Positions 33,945 through 44,578 are shown, numbered from the stretch's first letter. The stretch is 49,996 nucleotides of DNA from Gammaproteobacteria bacterium (GCA_030425295.1 JAUIAT010000016.1:1-49996), one strand, 5' to 3'. Translations and numbers: made by a program. Notes: generated by a model from the sequence alone, not told the origin.

Positions 33945-35696
33945 TTAAAAGTCACTAACCTCAGAACAACATGAACTAGTATCACTGTCATACCCTTCAT
34001 GATCATCTTCTATACTTGTACTGCCTATATATTCAAATGCACTAGCATCATTTGCAAAATTAGTGAAAAAACTACAAGTACCAATCATAAGTCTTTTTTC
34101 TACTGGGGATTTATTATTTAGAATCTTTTTAATTAATTTTCCAAAAATCGGGATATATCTAAATAAAAAAGCTCCTCTATAAGCTCTATTTATAAATGAT
34201 AAATCTAATAAGTAGTTTTTTACGCCCATCGTATTTTCAAAAGCAGAACGCTTAATCTTAGATCTATTGTCACAAAAGAGTCGGGTACTTCGTGGAGTAT
34301 TTTTTTGCTCAACTACATTTTTGAGGGCAGGCTGAACCTTTTGCAGAATCTCAATAGGATTCTCTGAACTTAAAAGTTTCAACTGTTCTTCAGATTCTCG
34401 AGCTCTATTAAATTTAAGTTTATCGAGAGATTCTATTAAATTATTTGCCACATTAAATTTACCGTCCGCCAGGTATTCCTGCAAATGGGTTGCAACAGAG
34501 ATAACACCCCGATCATTATCATAAAAATTCAACATTAAATAAGTAAAAAAAGAATTGCGCCCTATTGTATACCCATCTTTTTGGGCTTCATCTAACAATG
34601 CATAAATCTTTTCACATAGATCTTGGTAAGAGCTTGCATCCCTCACTGCACTTAAAAAACTACACACCCTGCCATGAGCTTTATTTTTGGCTTGATCTGT
34701 TGAATAAAATTTGGCAGTAGGCTTATCGAATAGATAAAAATATGACGCTTCAATTATTTGATATTTTAATAGCTTAAATAATACATCATGTGCTAATTTT
34801 TGTTGTTGAGCGAAAAAATTAGCTCTATTACTGAGATATAATTCTTTCTCATATAACTTATTACAACTATGAATCCCAACACTATATTCATTGTATATAC
34901 CTTCCAATGAATCATTATCACAATAAAAGGATACGCGCTTCTTCCATTCAAACGGGTTATAACACCACTCACCTTCTTCTTTTTGGCACAAATCTTTTAA
35001 GGAATGATAAAAATCAAGGCTCGAACAATTTTTAGGCCAATTTAGCTTTCCAACCTCCTCTTTATCTTTGCCATCAAGGTCTGCTAAGGACCACTCATCC
35101 TTAAATAAACGAATAATATGAGATTTTTGTTCTTGATTTATCCTATCTCTTTTTATTAATGTGCTTAAAACAAACTTCAGCTGATCTTTATCTACAGTTT
35201 GCCTTGAATCATTACCTAGAGTAACCATAAGTTTCTGTAAATTAAATGAAGAAGAGGCATTAAGCTCAAAATTATCCTTAATAATTTCAAGTAATTTTTC
35301 TTTTATTTTCTTAAATTTATATATCTCATCAAAGATCTCAATAGAAGAAGCATCATCTCTAATTTCAAGGCTTTCATACAATTTAGAAGTAATATTAAAT
35401 CTAGCTCGAGAATCAATAAACTTTTCTTTTGCGCTATCTATATACTTTGATAATGACAGGGCAAATTTATTTTGTATAGCTTCCTCTTTATTTTTTCTAG
35501 CAGCAAATAATTTATATATTTCAGGATCTATGCATCTAATATTGTTTTTATAAGTGTTGAAAATAGAAGTATTAACGCCACTAGAATACGGAGAAAAAAA
35601 GCTTATAACCTTATGAAGTTGTTTATATTTTTCATTGCTGAGAAATAACTTGAAACTTAATTTTTCGGTCTTCTTGAGATTAAGTTCTTTAGTCAT
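33945..35696 (-). CDS. Unknown helical protein, paralogue of the adjacent upstream gene, candidate effector
   Basis: A 583-residue soluble, helical protein. ATG at 35696 was preferred to the in-frame GTG at 35702. It is paralogous to the gene just upstream: LFKLLKYQIIEASYFY matches LFKLLKYQIISASTIY, SSYQDLCEKIYALL matches NNYQGLCDEVGKLF, NFYDNDRGVISVA matches RFYNENDGVINVA, and LDLSFINRAYRG matches LDVSFLNKGVRG; N-terminal IDSAKEKFIDSRARFN matches IDEAKKNFINSQAKEN. The C-terminus is acidic and Ser/Cys-rich (YDSDTSSCCSEVSDF). It starts 15 bases after its partner's stop, implying one transcript. Family unknown; export by Dot/Icm is inferred. Confidence 0.7.
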   Translation of the reverse strand: MTKELNLKKTEKLSFKLFLSNEKYKQLHKVISFFSPYSSGVNTSIFNTYKNNIRCIDPEIYKLFAARKNKEEAIQNKFALSLSKYIDSAKEKFIDSRARFNITSKLYESLEIRDDASSIEIFDEIYKFKKIKEKLLEIIKDNFELNASSSFNLQKLMVTLGNDSRQTVDKDQLKFVLSTLIKRDRINQEQKSHIIRLFKDEWSLADLDGKDKEEVGKLNWPKNCSSLDFYHSLKDLCQKEEGEWCYNPFEWKKRVSFYCDNDSLEGIYNEYSVGIHSCNKLYEKELYLSNRANFFAQQQKLAHDVLFKLLKYQIIEASYFYLFDKPTAKFYSTDQAKNKAHGRVCSFLSAVRDASSYQDLCEKIYALLDEAQKDGYTIGRNSFFTYLMLNFYDNDRGVISVATHLQEYLADGKFNVANNLIESLDKLKFNRARESEEQLKLLSSENPIEILQKVQPALKNVVEQKNTPRSTRLFCDNRSKIKRSAFENTMGVKNYLLDLSFINRAYRGAFLFRYIPIFGKLIKKILNNKSPVEKRLMIGTCSFFTNFANDASAFEYIGSTSIEDDHEGYDSDTSSCCSEVSDF

Positions 35697-35711
35697 AACC
35701 ACTTCTCTACT

Positions 35712-38567
35712 TTATATCTGGATATCTGGCGCCTGCCGGTTCACTAACTCTAGGCCAGTCTTCTCTCTATCAAAAAAATAACATGTGTTACAAAATAGCT
35801 TCTTAGCTGCCGGTGGCTTACGCTCTAGAGATTTACCAATAAATTTACCGACAAAAAAATGTATAATTGGCAATTTCCACCATCTAGAACCACGCACACC
35901 TTTATTTAGAAAAGAAACATCTAAACCAGACAGTAAAGTCTGACCATCATTATTAACTGGATTTGCACCCATTGACTGTTGCGGTGCTACACGAGTTATA
36001 CCACGATTAAACAAACGCCCAATAACAGGAAAACAAGCAAACTTACTAGCTACATAGCTAGGTTTTGGTGAATTTTTAACTACAGGGTTATCTATCTTAT
36101 GATTTTTCAAACAGTGAAGCATAATATCAACTGGGAACTTGAGCATATCTTCATTGCCATCCGCAATCAACTTATCAGGTGTACATTCACTAGCATGTTT
36201 GGCATCAGTCAAGCTAATATCTATTTCCTTCTCAATTGTATAGATACTTGAAAAAGCTGTATTTATTTGATCAATGTATTGAGCAGTTTGGTCAAACTTC
36301 TGTAATGACAAATTTTCATAAATACGTTGAGCAACATTTATAACCCCATCATTTTCATTATAAAATCTGCGCATTAACTCTGTAATATAAGAATCATGGC
36401 GCAGTGCATAACCTTGATTTTTAAATTGTTTGAATAACTTCCCTACTTCATCACATAGACCTTGATAGTTATTAGATTTCTGAACTCCTCTCAAAAAAAG
36501 ATCAATTCTGTTTCTAGCTTTAACTGAGTGTTTTTGCTTGTTTTTTACATAAATAGTAGAAGCAGAGATTATCTGATACTTTAACAACTTGAATAAGGTT
36601 TCATTTGTTGCCTTGTATTGCTCTTTTAAATTAGTGCGCTCTTGATCTAGTCTAGCAATCTCATCTTGCCTATTAGTTAAGCTTTCACGTATTTTCAGGA
36701 TACTTTTAGCCTTAAGATTAAGTTTATCTTTGTGTCCTAATGAAGCTTTACTTAAAGCTTTATCTAAAAGATGAGAATCGATTGAAGAATATTTTGTCTC
36801 AAAAATATCTTGGTAAAAATTATCAATAGATTTATTTTCAGGATTATCTAACTGCTTAACTATTTCTTTTTGCTTATCAGTAAGATCATCATCGGTATAA
36901 TTATCTAAAAATAGTTTATTTATTTTTGGCACTATTGCTTCATTAAAATAATTTGATTGGATAGATGCTTCCTGCAATAGCTCATCCAGTCGACTTCTGT
37001 GTTCATTTGATAACACCAAAGGATATTTATCTATATCTTTAAATAAAGATAAATCTTGTGGGTCATAGGTAGTATCATTAATAACTTTATCGTTGAGCTC
37101 ATTCAAAACATGCTCTCTAATATCCTCAGGATTTAATATATCCTGTAACCTGGTATTAGACCAAATTTTTGGCAGCATAGATTGGTGCTTTTCCCAAGCT
37201 TGATCACATTTTGTTATGACTTGATCGATATGCTCAAGATTAGTTACCCCACTCCGTATTTCATCCTTACTAATTTTCATATTAGCAGCTTTTTCTGCAG
37301 CCCTAATCTCTACTTCTTGACGATAATCTGCAAATATCTTAGAAAAAGCTAAAAATTTTGGTGCACGTTTACCACCATTTTCTTCTGGGGTGAAAGTCTC
37401 ATATAAAAAAGATTCAAGTTTATTCGCACTAACAATCAAGAGATTATATTTAAGTACGTCTTCAATTCTGTATATAAGATCATTTCTATCCATATTTTCT
37501 GAACCAAGATCTAGAAACTGCATATATAAAGTCATTTGCTCAGATTCTAATAACAATAAGTCAGTGATAGTTTTTATATTTTCTGAAAAATTAGCTTTTG
37601 CTTGATGCTTATTAAGTCTTTTAAAACTCGTCGATATTTCAGCCCAGCTATTTTCTCTTCCTCTTGCATCTTTATAAGGCAAATCTTTGAATAATGCCTT
37701 TAATCTTTTAATATTAATTATGATTTTTTTTGCTATCTTTTGTTGCTCAGCCCCATCTACAAACATTTTAATATCTTCTATATCAAAATATGGTCGCAAC
37801 TGACAAAGTTCTTCATGCGTATTTAGCAGATTGGTCAATAATCCCTGCAGCTTAGTTTTTTTATCTGATCCCAGCTTACTCAAAAGATCATTTTGCAATA
37901 ACTCATATGATTCTCTGTATCTATTTTTGTAATATTCAGCCTTAGTAGAAGCTCTAAATAACTTAACGAAAAAGTTTTTCCTCGCTGTAATTTCACATGC
38001 TTTGATTTCTTTCTGACGTAATTTAGCTTCATAATACTCAGAAAGAGGATCTAAATAAGCCTCGATCAAGGCATCAGCTTTAACCTTTTCATGCAACAAA
38101 GAAACACGTTTAGCATAACAATATTTTCTCAGATTTTCTGACAAATAATCACATAAATATTTATGCACATCATTTAGAGATAAAGAATTACGAGTACTTT
38201 CATCTTTAATTGGTAAGAAGTTAAATTCATATAAATCTGAAAGAACATTTTCCTTTGCTTGGGAATTGATGAAGTTCTTTTTTGCTTCATCTATCATAGG
38301 AGATAACAGATTGCTCAGTTCTTTCCGTTCAGATTCAAGAGTATTTTCAAGAAGTTTTTTATCATTTATAAGAGTTTGTATTTTAGAGTCAAGGGAGTTT
38401 AATTTATGGCGGTAAGAACTTGAGATTGGCTTTTCGCCATTATTAGAAAACTTATCAAAAAATTCAATAACTTTATTGATATATCTAATATCTTCCTTAG
38501 CTAGCAGCACTCTCTGCTTTAAAGGAAGACTTCGTTTTCTTTGAGGATTATCCTTTAGCACAGTCAT
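35712..38567 (-). CDS. Large unknown helical protein, tandem paralogue, candidate effector
   Basis: A 951-residue protein preceded by AAGGAGG seven bases before ATG 38567 (the frame also contains TTG at 38573). It is rich in helices and coiled-coil stretches (IAKKIIINIKRLKALFKDL, IARLDQERTNLKEQYKAT). Homology with the 583-residue protein covers the N-terminal about 130 residues and the last 300 or so; the middle is about 370 residues longer here, so the pair differs by a large internal insertion or deletion. Near the C-terminus GVRGSRWWKLPIIHFFVGKF is a short hydrophobic segment also present, in altered form, in the partner. No known domain; effector status inferred. Confidence 0.7.
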   Translation of the reverse strand: MTVLKDNPQRKRSLPLKQRVLLAKEDIRYINKVIEFFDKFSNNGEKPISSSYRHKLNSLDSKIQTLINDKKLLENTLESERKELSNLLSPMIDEAKKNFINSQAKENVLSDLYEFNFLPIKDESTRNSLSLNDVHKYLCDYLSENLRKYCYAKRVSLLHEKVKADALIEAYLDPLSEYYEAKLRQKEIKACEITARKNFFVKLFRASTKAEYYKNRYRESYELLQNDLLSKLGSDKKTKLQGLLTNLLNTHEELCQLRPYFDIEDIKMFVDGAEQQKIAKKIIINIKRLKALFKDLPYKDARGRENSWAEISTSFKRLNKHQAKANFSENIKTITDLLLLESEQMTLYMQFLDLGSENMDRNDLIYRIEDVLKYNLLIVSANKLESFLYETFTPEENGGKRAPKFLAFSKIFADYRQEVEIRAAEKAANMKISKDEIRSGVTNLEHIDQVITKCDQAWEKHQSMLPKIWSNTRLQDILNPEDIREHVLNELNDKVINDTTYDPQDLSLFKDIDKYPLVLSNEHRSRLDELLQEASIQSNYFNEAIVPKINKLFLDNYTDDDLTDKQKEIVKQLDNPENKSIDNFYQDIFETKYSSIDSHLLDKALSKASLGHKDKLNLKAKSILKIRESLTNRQDEIARLDQERTNLKEQYKATNETLFKLLKYQIISASTIYVKNKQKHSVKARNRIDLFLRGVQKSNNYQGLCDEVGKLFKQFKNQGYALRHDSYITELMRRFYNENDGVINVAQRIYENLSLQKFDQTAQYIDQINTAFSSIYTIEKEIDISLTDAKHASECTPDKLIADGNEDMLKFPVDIMLHCLKNHKIDNPVVKNSPKPSYVASKFACFPVIGRLFNRGITRVAPQQSMGANPVNNDGQTLLSGLDVSFLNKGVRGSRWWKLPIIHFFVGKFIGKSLERKPPAAKKLFCNTCYFFDREKTGLELVNRQAPDIQI

Positions 38568-38709
38568 GCCCAACCTCCTTCTTACGTTTTCTCTTTATAT
38601 GAGAAGTACTTCTATTATGTTCATGTATTTTTAGAATTGCAATAGACCTGAAATTAATTTTTAAATAATCAACTTATATGCTTTAACAGTAGTAAAGAGA
38701 TGAAAACAC

Positions 38710-38775
38710 TGTCATTGTGCGACCAAGTCGCGGAATCTAGTTTGATAGATCCCGCGGTCAAGCCGCGGGATGACA
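38710..38775. repeat. 66 bp dispersed palindrome, copy 2
   Basis: In reverse complement it corresponds to the palindrome at 17629-17694, sharing the centre CGGAATCTAGTTTGAT followed by A/G-GATCCCGCG, with several compensating changes in the arms (CCGCGG in place of TCGCGA). Both copies are 66 bp. It lies in the intergenic stretch of about 400 bases between the 951-residue gene and tadA. Confidence 0.85.
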
Positions 38776-38858
38776 GATTAGGGTTGAGGGATGACAGATT
38801 AGGGTTGAGGGATGACAGATTCGAGCCGCGGGATAACAGATTCGGGCTGAGGGATAAC
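38767..38858. repeat. 21 bp tandem array adjoining the palindrome
   Basis: Four units of 21 bases plus a partial one, starting at 38767, 38788, 38809, 38830 and 38851. Each begins GGGATGACA or GGGATAACA; the first unit is also the end of the 66 bp palindrome, so the array looks like repeated copying of the palindrome's end. Small open frames across it on both strands are a by-product of the 21-base period. The flanks 38568-38709 and 38859-38969 show nothing recognisable apart from the promoter regions expected there. Confidence 0.85.
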
Positions 38859-38969
38859 CTAATCTTAGTACACATTACCTGTAACTAATTGATTTTCTAC
38901 AAATAAAACTCGAAACTCGGGCTCCTAAAAGTATTGAGTAATAATAGAATGCCTGTACTATTTAAATAG

Positions 38970-39428
38970 CTACCTACGCCGCTGTAGGAAAAATTCACGC
39001 AACAACCCAGCACATTCAGATTCCATCACACCTCCTTTATACGCAAAGTGGTGGTTAAACATTGGGTGCTCAGCCCATTTAGCGCGGGTTTCAATAACAC
39101 CTGTCTTAAGATCATAAGCGCCAAATACTAAACGTTTAATACGCGAATGAACCATAGCACCTAAACACATAGCGCACGGTTCAAGTGTTACATAAAGAGT
39201 TGTATTATTTAGACGATAATTACCCAACTTCTCTGCTGCTTTACGTAATATTCGAACTTCTGCATGTGCAGTCGGGTCATTTAAGGAAATAGGAGAATTA
39301 TGAGATTCAGCAATAACCTGATCATCTTTAACAAGAACTGCCCCGATTGGCACTTCGCCAGCCTTTTCGGCTAGCTTAGCCTGATCTAAGGCTTTTCGCA
39401 TATAGATATCATCAAAATTATCGACCAT
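38970..39428 (-). CDS. tadA: tRNA-specific adenosine deaminase
   Basis: A 152-residue zinc deaminase that converts A34 to inosine in tRNA-Arg(ACG). The catalytic HAEVRILRKAA (His zinc ligand and Glu) and PCAMCLGAMVHSRI (two Cys ligands) motifs are intact, with GEVPIGAVLVKDDQVIAESH at the start. ATG 39428 overlaps the guaA stop by one base (TAATG), implying translational coupling; an in-frame GTG three codons upstream is less likely. It is the last gene of a guaB-guaA-tadA run. Confidence 0.95.
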   Translation of the reverse strand: MVDNFDDIYMRKALDQAKLAEKAGEVPIGAVLVKDDQVIAESHNSPISLNDPTAHAEVRILRKAAEKLGNYRLNNTTLYVTLEPCAMCLGAMVHSRIKRLVFGAYDLKTGVIETRAKWAEHPMFNHHFAYKGGVMESECAGLLREFFLQRRR

Positions 39429-41017
39429 TACTCCCACTCAATGGTAGCTGGTGGTTTATGTGAGATATCATAGACTACGCGGGCAACGCCTGGCACTTCA
39501 TTCATAATTCTAGTCGCAACTCTTTCTAAGAAATCATGAGATAAAGGCATCCAGTGAGCAGTCATAAAATCAATAGTTTGTACCGCTCGAAGTGATACAA
39601 CATATTCGTAGTGACGCTGATCACCTCGCACACCAACGGTTTTTACTGGTAAGAATACAACAAATGCCTGGCTAGCTTGATCATAAAGTCCCTCCTCGCG
39701 CAGCATTTGAATAAAAGTATTATCAGCTGGACGTAAAATATCTAAATATTCTTCTTTAACCTCACCAATTACGCGCAAAGCTAAACCAGGCCCTGGGAAT
39801 GGATGACGAAAAACTCTGTCATGAGGTAGGCCAAGAGTAATGCCTAGATTACGAACTTCGTCCTTAAATAGATCTCGCAATGGCTCTAAAAGCTTCAAGT
39901 TCATACGCTCTGGAAGGCCGCCAACATTGTGATGAGATTTAATTACATCGGCAGTTGAGTTACCAGCAGATTCAATCACATCAGAATATATTGTGCCTTG
40001 CGCCAGCCATTTAACGTCTTGAATCTTTTCTGCTTCTTCATCAAATACATCAATAAATAGCTCGCCAATAATCTTGCGTTTGCGCTCAGGCTCATCAACA
40101 CCTGCAAGCGCACTAAGAAAACGTTCTTTAGCATCAACAACAATTACTTGCATGCCTTGATTTTCAGCAAATGTGGCTTTTAGTTCTTCAACTTCATTTA
40201 GACGCAAAAGGCCTGTATCAACAAAAACGCAAATTAATTGGTCACCAATTGCCTTATGGATAAGAGCAGCCGCTACCGCTGAATCAACACCACCAGATAA
40301 ACCAAGAACTACCTTATCAGAGCCAACCTGGTCTTTAATTTGAGCAACATGAGAATCAACAATATTTTCTGGCTTCCATAAAGCTTCGCAACCACAAATA
40401 TCTTTCACAAAACGGCTAATTAATCGCATACCTTGGCGGGTATGAGTAACTTCAGGATGAAATTGCAAACCATAAATTCGGCGCTCTTCGTTTGCCATAC
40501 CGGCAATTGGCAGATCTTCAGTACTGGCAATAACTTTAAAACCTTCTGGTAAAATTTCTACATGATCGCCATGACTCATCCAAACGTCCATTATGGAAAT
40601 GCCGTCTGCAGTAATTGTATCTTCGATGCCTGTTAGAAGGCTAGAATGCCCATGAATCTCAACCTTCGCAGCTCCGTACTCACTGGATGAACCTCGTGCA
40701 ACTTTACCACCTAAAAGCTCAGCCATTGCCTGCATGCCGTAACAAATACCAAGAACTGGACAGCCAATATCAAGAACCATTTCTGGAATTTCGGGTCTAT
40801 TTTCATCATTAACCGAACGTGGGCCACCAGAAAGAATAATCCCTGTAGGAGAGAATTTTTCAACGTCTTCGTTTGAGATATTCCAAGGCAAAACTTCGCA
40901 GTACACACCAATTTCACGCACACGGCGCGCAATAATTTGAGTGTATTGAGAACCAAAATCTAAAATCAGAATTCGCTCGTCATAAATGTGACTTGCTTCT
41001 ATATTAATTTCTTTCAT
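39428..41017 (-). CDS. guaA: GMP synthase (glutamine-hydrolysing)
   Basis: A 529-residue enzyme converting XMP to GMP. The N-terminal glutamine amidotransferase domain shows [20 protein letters not shown], the nucleophile in [16 protein letters not shown] and QFHPEVTHT with the catalytic His-Glu. The ATP pyrophosphatase domain has the P-loop [17 protein letters not shown], and the C-terminal dimerisation domain ends in PPATIEWE, as usual. It lies 108 bases downstream of guaB, so the two steps from IMP to GMP are genetically adjacent. Confidence 0.97.
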   Translation of the reverse strand: MKEINIEASHIYDERILILDFGSQYTQIIARRVREIGVYCEVLPWNISNEDVEKFSPTGIILSGGPRSVNDENRPEIPEMVLDIGCPVLGICYGMQAMAELLGGKVARGSSSEYGAAKVEIHGHSSLLTGIEDTITADGISIMDVWMSHGDHVEILPEGFKVIASTEDLPIAGMANEERRIYGLQFHPEVTHTRQGMRLISRFVKDICGCEALWKPENIVDSHVAQIKDQVGSDKVVLGLSGGVDSAVAAALIHKAIGDQLICVFVDTGLLRLNEVEELKATFAENQGMQVIVVDAKERFLSALAGVDEPERKRKIIGELFIDVFDEEAEKIQDVKWLAQGTIYSDVIESAGNSTADVIKSHHNVGGLPERMNLKLLEPLRDLFKDEVRNLGITLGLPHDRVFRHPFPGPGLALRVIGEVKEEYLDILRPADNTFIQMLREEGLYDQASQAFVVFLPVKTVGVRGDQRHYEYVVSLRAVQTIDFMTAHWMPLSHDFLERVATRIMNEVPGVARVVYDISHKPPATIEWE

Positions 41018-41125
41018 CTTTTACCTTTTTTAGTAGATATTCTTTGTTCTTGGAACGCTAGAATTTAATTAGCTATTATCATCTAATGACGAAATAATTT
41101 GACTCTGCCTCGACACCGACCAGAA

Positions 41126-42586
41126 CTAATCCACAGAATAATTAGGGGTTTCTTTGGTAATAATGACATCGTGTACGTGCCCTTCGCGAAGACTCGCACT
41201 CGTCACTTGTACAAACTCACCATTTTTCTTCAATGTTTCAATATCCTTACAACCGGTATAACCCATAGTCGCCTGCAAACCGCCAACCAACTGCTGAACC
41301 ATAGCAACCATAGAACCCTTGTAAGGAACACGCCCCTCAATGCCTTCTGGCACAACTTTTTGCGGAGTATCATCACGGAAATATCTATCGCTTGAGCCTG
41401 ATTTCATCGCCCCCTCCGAGCCCATACCACGATAGCTCTTATATGAACGACCCTGATAAAGTACAACTTCACCAGGAGCCTCTTCGGTACCAGCAAATAA
41501 CCCACCCATCATTACACAGTCGGCTCCAGCGGCAATTGCTTTTCCTATATCACCGGAGAAACGAATTCCTCCGTCAGCAATAATTGGCGTCTTATATTTT
41601 TTAACTGCTTCAGCTACATTTGCAACCGCTGTAATCTGTGGCATACCAATACCCGCAATTACACGGGTTGTGCAAATAGAACCAGGACCCATACCAACTT
41701 TAACGGCATCAGCGCCAGCTTTCACTAGATCTATAGCGGCCTGACCTGTACCAATATTTCCACCAATAATCTGTGCATGAGGGAAATTTTTACGAACCCA
41801 TTTAACACGGTCCAAAACTTTTTGCGAATGGCCATGAGCTGTATCAACCACCAAAACATCAACACCAGCATGAATCAAAGCTTCAACCCTATCTTCGGTA
41901 TCGCCACCAACCCCAACTGCAGCACCAACACGAAGCTGACCTGAGCCGTCTTTGCAAGCACGTGGTTTAGTCTCTGACTTATGTATATCTTTAGCCGTCA
42001 TCATGCCAATCAGATTACCACTATCATCAACCATTAAAACTTTTTCAATGCGATTATCGTGCAGCTTGCAAGTTACTTCTTCAAAGCTAGCACCTTCTTT
42101 TACTGTAATTAATTTATCACGAGGCGTCATAAGCTCAGCAACTTTAACGCTTGGGTCTTTAACAAAGCGCACATCTCGGTTAGTTACGATACCAACCAAA
42201 GCACCATTATCAACAACTGGAAATGCAGAAAAACCTAACTTCCTACGCAATTCTAATATGTCATGAATTGTAGACTCTGGAGTTACTGTAACTGGATCTT
42301 TTACTATGCCACTTTCAAATTTCTTAACTATCCTAACTTCTTCAGCCTGACGCTCAATATCCATATTTTTATGCAAAATACCTATACCACCCTCTTGAGC
42401 AAGAGCAATAGCAAATCTGGACTCAGTCACGGTATCCATAGCAGCTGATAATAAAGGAATGTTTAACTTGATTTCGCGAGTTAACTGCGTAGTTACATCT
42501 GCTTCACTTGGCAAGACTGTGGAATGGCCTGGGATTAAAAGGACGTCATCAAAAGTGAGTGCCTGGTGTTTTATTTTCATATCCAC
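41126..42586 (-). CDS. guaB: Inosine-5'-monophosphate dehydrogenase
   Basis: A 486-residue enzyme oxidising IMP to XMP, the first committed step to [19 protein letters not shown] opens the catalytic barrel; two CBS domains interrupt it at about residues 93-205 ([29 protein letters not shown]); the catalytic loop is [15 protein letters not shown] with the nucleophilic Cys; the flap holds [14 protein letters not shown] precedes ATG 42586. It is 18 bases downstream of gltX on the same strand. Confidence 0.97.
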   Translation of the reverse strand: MDMKIKHQALTFDDVLLIPGHSTVLPSEADVTTQLTREIKLNIPLLSAAMDTVTESRFAIALAQEGGIGILHKNMDIERQAEEVRIVKKFESGIVKDPVTVTPESTIHDILELRRKLGFSAFPVVDNGALVGIVTNRDVRFVKDPSVKVAELMTPRDKLITVKEGASFEEVTCKLHDNRIEKVLMVDDSGNLIGMMTAKDIHKSETKPRACKDGSGQLRVGAAVGVGGDTEDRVEALIHAGVDVLVVDTAHGHSQKVLDRVKWVRKNFPHAQIIGGNIGTGQAAIDLVKAGADAVKVGMGPGSICTTRVIAGIGMPQITAVANVAEAVKKYKTPIIADGGIRFSGDIGKAIAAGADCVMMGGLFAGTEEAPGEVVLYQGRSYKSYRGMGSEGAMKSGSSDRYFRDDTPQKVVPEGIEGRVPYKGSMVAMVQQLVGGLQATMGYTGCKDIETLKKNGEFVQVTSASLREGHVHDVIITKETPNYSVD

Positions 42587-42604
42587 TCCGGTATAGTATA
42601 AAAA

Positions 42605-44005
42605 TTACGCTATTCTAACAAATTCTAGGGCATGATCCAAGCACTTTATTGTTCTTTCTTTGCCCATTAATTTTAAAGTTAAATCAATAGATGGTGAATT
42701 ACTATTGCCTGTTAGTGCCACACGAATTGGCTGCGCAACTTTAGGCATCTTTATATCAAACTCGGCGCAAACATCAACCACTACCTGATGTAAATTCTCT
42801 TTACTCCAATCGGTTAAAGAATCTAATCTATCGCGCATAGAAGTAAGAGGACCTAAAACTGGTTCTTTTAAAAATTTACCAGCTGCTTTGTCATCATAAT
42901 GCTCAATAGTTTGGAAGTAACAACGAGTTTTTTCAGCCATTTCTTTGATCGTATCAACTCTTTCCCTATAGGCCTCTACGATATCAATTAAACTTGGACC
43001 ATTAAGGTAATCAACGCCCATTTCATGGAAGGTGTCCGAAAGATATGAAGTTATATAATCAGCTGGCATAGTTTTCAGATATTGCTGATTAATCCAGTTG
43101 AGTTTTTCGGTATTAAAACAGGCTGCAGACTGGCTTATATGATCAAGAGTAAATAGCTTAATCATTTCTTCTTTAGAAAAAAGTTCTTGATCGCCATGAG
43201 ACCAACCCAAGCGCACCAAGCAGTTCAACATTGCCTCAGGTAAATATCCATCCTCATGATACTGAATTACACTTACAGCACCATGACGCTTAGAAAGACG
43301 TTTGCCATCATCGCCCAAAATCATAGGTACATGAGCATAAACTGGGGGCTCAAAACCAAGAGCGTGTAAAATATTAATCTGGCGCGGGGTATTGTTAATA
43401 TGATCATCACCGCGAATTACATGGGTTATTTGCATATCAGCATCATCTACCACAACACATAAGTTATAAGTTGGGGAACCATCTGAACGCTGAATAATAA
43501 GATCATCCAATTCAGTATTTTTAAAAGTAATTACACCTCGAACCTGATCTTCAAAAGTTACCTCGCCTTCTTCAGGATTCAAGAACCTAATTACATGAGG
43601 AGCGCTTGAGTCTTTTGGTGGATTTTCAAAACAATGCTTGTCGTACCTTGGCTTATGTTTACGAATTCGCTGTTCTTCACGCAAGTTTTCCAGTCTTTCT
43701 TGGGAGCAATAGCATTTGTAAGCATGGCCCTTCTCAAGGAGTTGTTGAATTACTTCTTTGTAACGATCCATTCTTTGTGACTGGAAAAATGGGCCCTCGT
43801 CATAATCTAACCCTAGCCATTGCATACCATCAAGTATTGCCTGAGTACTTTCCTCAGTTGAGCGCTCAAGATCTGTATCTTCCACGCGAAGTACAAACTT
43901 ACCATTATTATGGCGAGCATAAAGCCATGAAAATAAAGCAGTGCGAGCACCACCAAGATGAAGGTATCCAGTCGGACTTGGGGCAAAACGAGTACGAACA
44001 GTCAT
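42605..44005 (-). CDS. gltX: Glutamate-tRNA ligase
   Basis: A 466-residue class I aminoacyl-tRNA synthetase. The HIGH motif appears as SPTGYLHLGGARTALFSWLY and KMSKS as KRLSKRHGA. CYCSQERLENLREEQRIRKH covers the zinc-binding-like insertion, and the C-terminal part is the anticodon-binding helical domain. Length and motif order are those of bacterial GluRS. It heads a minus-strand run with guaB, guaA and tadA; the start is followed upstream by the terminator at 44038. Confidence 0.96.
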   Translation of the reverse strand: MTVRTRFAPSPTGYLHLGGARTALFSWLYARHNNGKFVLRVEDTDLERSTEESTQAILDGMQWLGLDYDEGPFFQSQRMDRYKEVIQQLLEKGHAYKCYCSQERLENLREEQRIRKHKPRYDKHCFENPPKDSSAPHVIRFLNPEEGEVTFEDQVRGVITFKNTELDDLIIQRSDGSPTYNLCVVVDDADMQITHVIRGDDHINNTPRQINILHALGFEPPVYAHVPMILGDDGKRLSKRHGAVSVIQYHEDGYLPEAMLNCLVRLGWSHGDQELFSKEEMIKLFTLDHISQSAACFNTEKLNWINQQYLKTMPADYITSYLSDTFHEMGVDYLNGPSLIDIVEAYRERVDTIKEMAEKTRCYFQTIEHYDDKAAGKFLKEPVLGPLTSMRDRLDSLTDWSKENLHQVVVDVCAEFDIKMPKVAQPIRVALTGNSNSPSIDLTLKLMGKERTIKCLDHALEFVRIA

Positions 44006-44037
44006 TTTAAACTCTATATTGTTATTAAATACATGAA

Positions 44038-44065
44038 AAAATACCCCATTCGTACGGGGTATTTT
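44038..44065 (-). terminator. Rho-independent terminator of the small secreted protein gene
   Basis: A ten-pair stem (AAAATACCCC with GGGGTATTTT) and an eight-base loop, followed on the minus strand by a T-run. It lies between the stop of the 156-residue gene at 44108 and gltX, so it separates the two transcription units. Confidence 0.85.
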
Positions 44066-44107
44066 GATGAGAAATTATCTCACGACTGTTAGCTATCAAT
44101 CAAGAAA

Positions 44108-44578
44108 TTATTTAGAAGGCGACACATATAATGTTTCAGTAATTGGTGCCTTTTCAGCTTCATAATGGCCATCAACATATTTCACAAGAATATCAGTTGT
44201 AGTAATTTTCTTAAATAGTGGCGAATCATACTCCATAACTATGCACTTTAAATTTCCTTCATCAATTTCCTTAATACCAGAATCACTTAAAGCCTCTGCA
44301 TCTAGAGTTGAAGTTTTAGGAGGGAAAACCAAGCCTTCATAAGGACGAGTCCCCAGGTTATGCTGCCTACAATTGCCGCTATCAGCACTCCAATAAGTCG
44401 TAACTCCTACGGATGAAGAAGCAACAGGATCACCCAATTCGTTAACAAAAGTTGCCTGATAGATAAAATCCGATGAATTTGCATTAATTTTCGCTGAAAC
44501 TCCAGCAAAAGACATAAATGATAAAGATAAAAGGGAAACTGTAGCAATTGATTTTACAATATTTTTAAGATCAGCCAT
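44108..44578 (-). CDS. Small secreted protein of unknown function
   Basis: A 156-residue protein with a Sec signal peptide (SIATVSLLSLSFMSFAGVSA) and a mature part of about 127 residues rich in beta-strand formers (FIYQATFVNELGDPVASSSV, GVTTYWSAD, DILVKYVDGHYEAEKAPITE). Two cysteines in the mature part (GNCRQHN and LKCIVM) could form a disulfide. GGATAT precedes ATG 44578, and a TATACT minus-10-like hexamer lies about 35 bases upstream. No family recognised; location is periplasmic or extracellular. A terminator follows it, so it is monocistronic. Confidence 0.75.
   Translation of the reverse strand: MADLKNIVKSIATVSLLSLSFMSFAGVSAKINANSSDFIYQATFVNELGDPVASSSVGVTTYWSADSGNCRQHNLGTRPYEGLVFPPKTSTLDAEALSDSGIKEIDEGNLKCIVMEYDSPLFKKITTTDILVKYVDGHYEAEKAPITETLYVSPSK

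Noticed and set aside
38669..38888. Small open frames on both strands with a repeated DDRLGLR-like or NLSSLNP-like peptide
   Set aside because: They arise from the 21-base period of the tandem array, have no ribosome binding site and appear on both strands of the same repeat.
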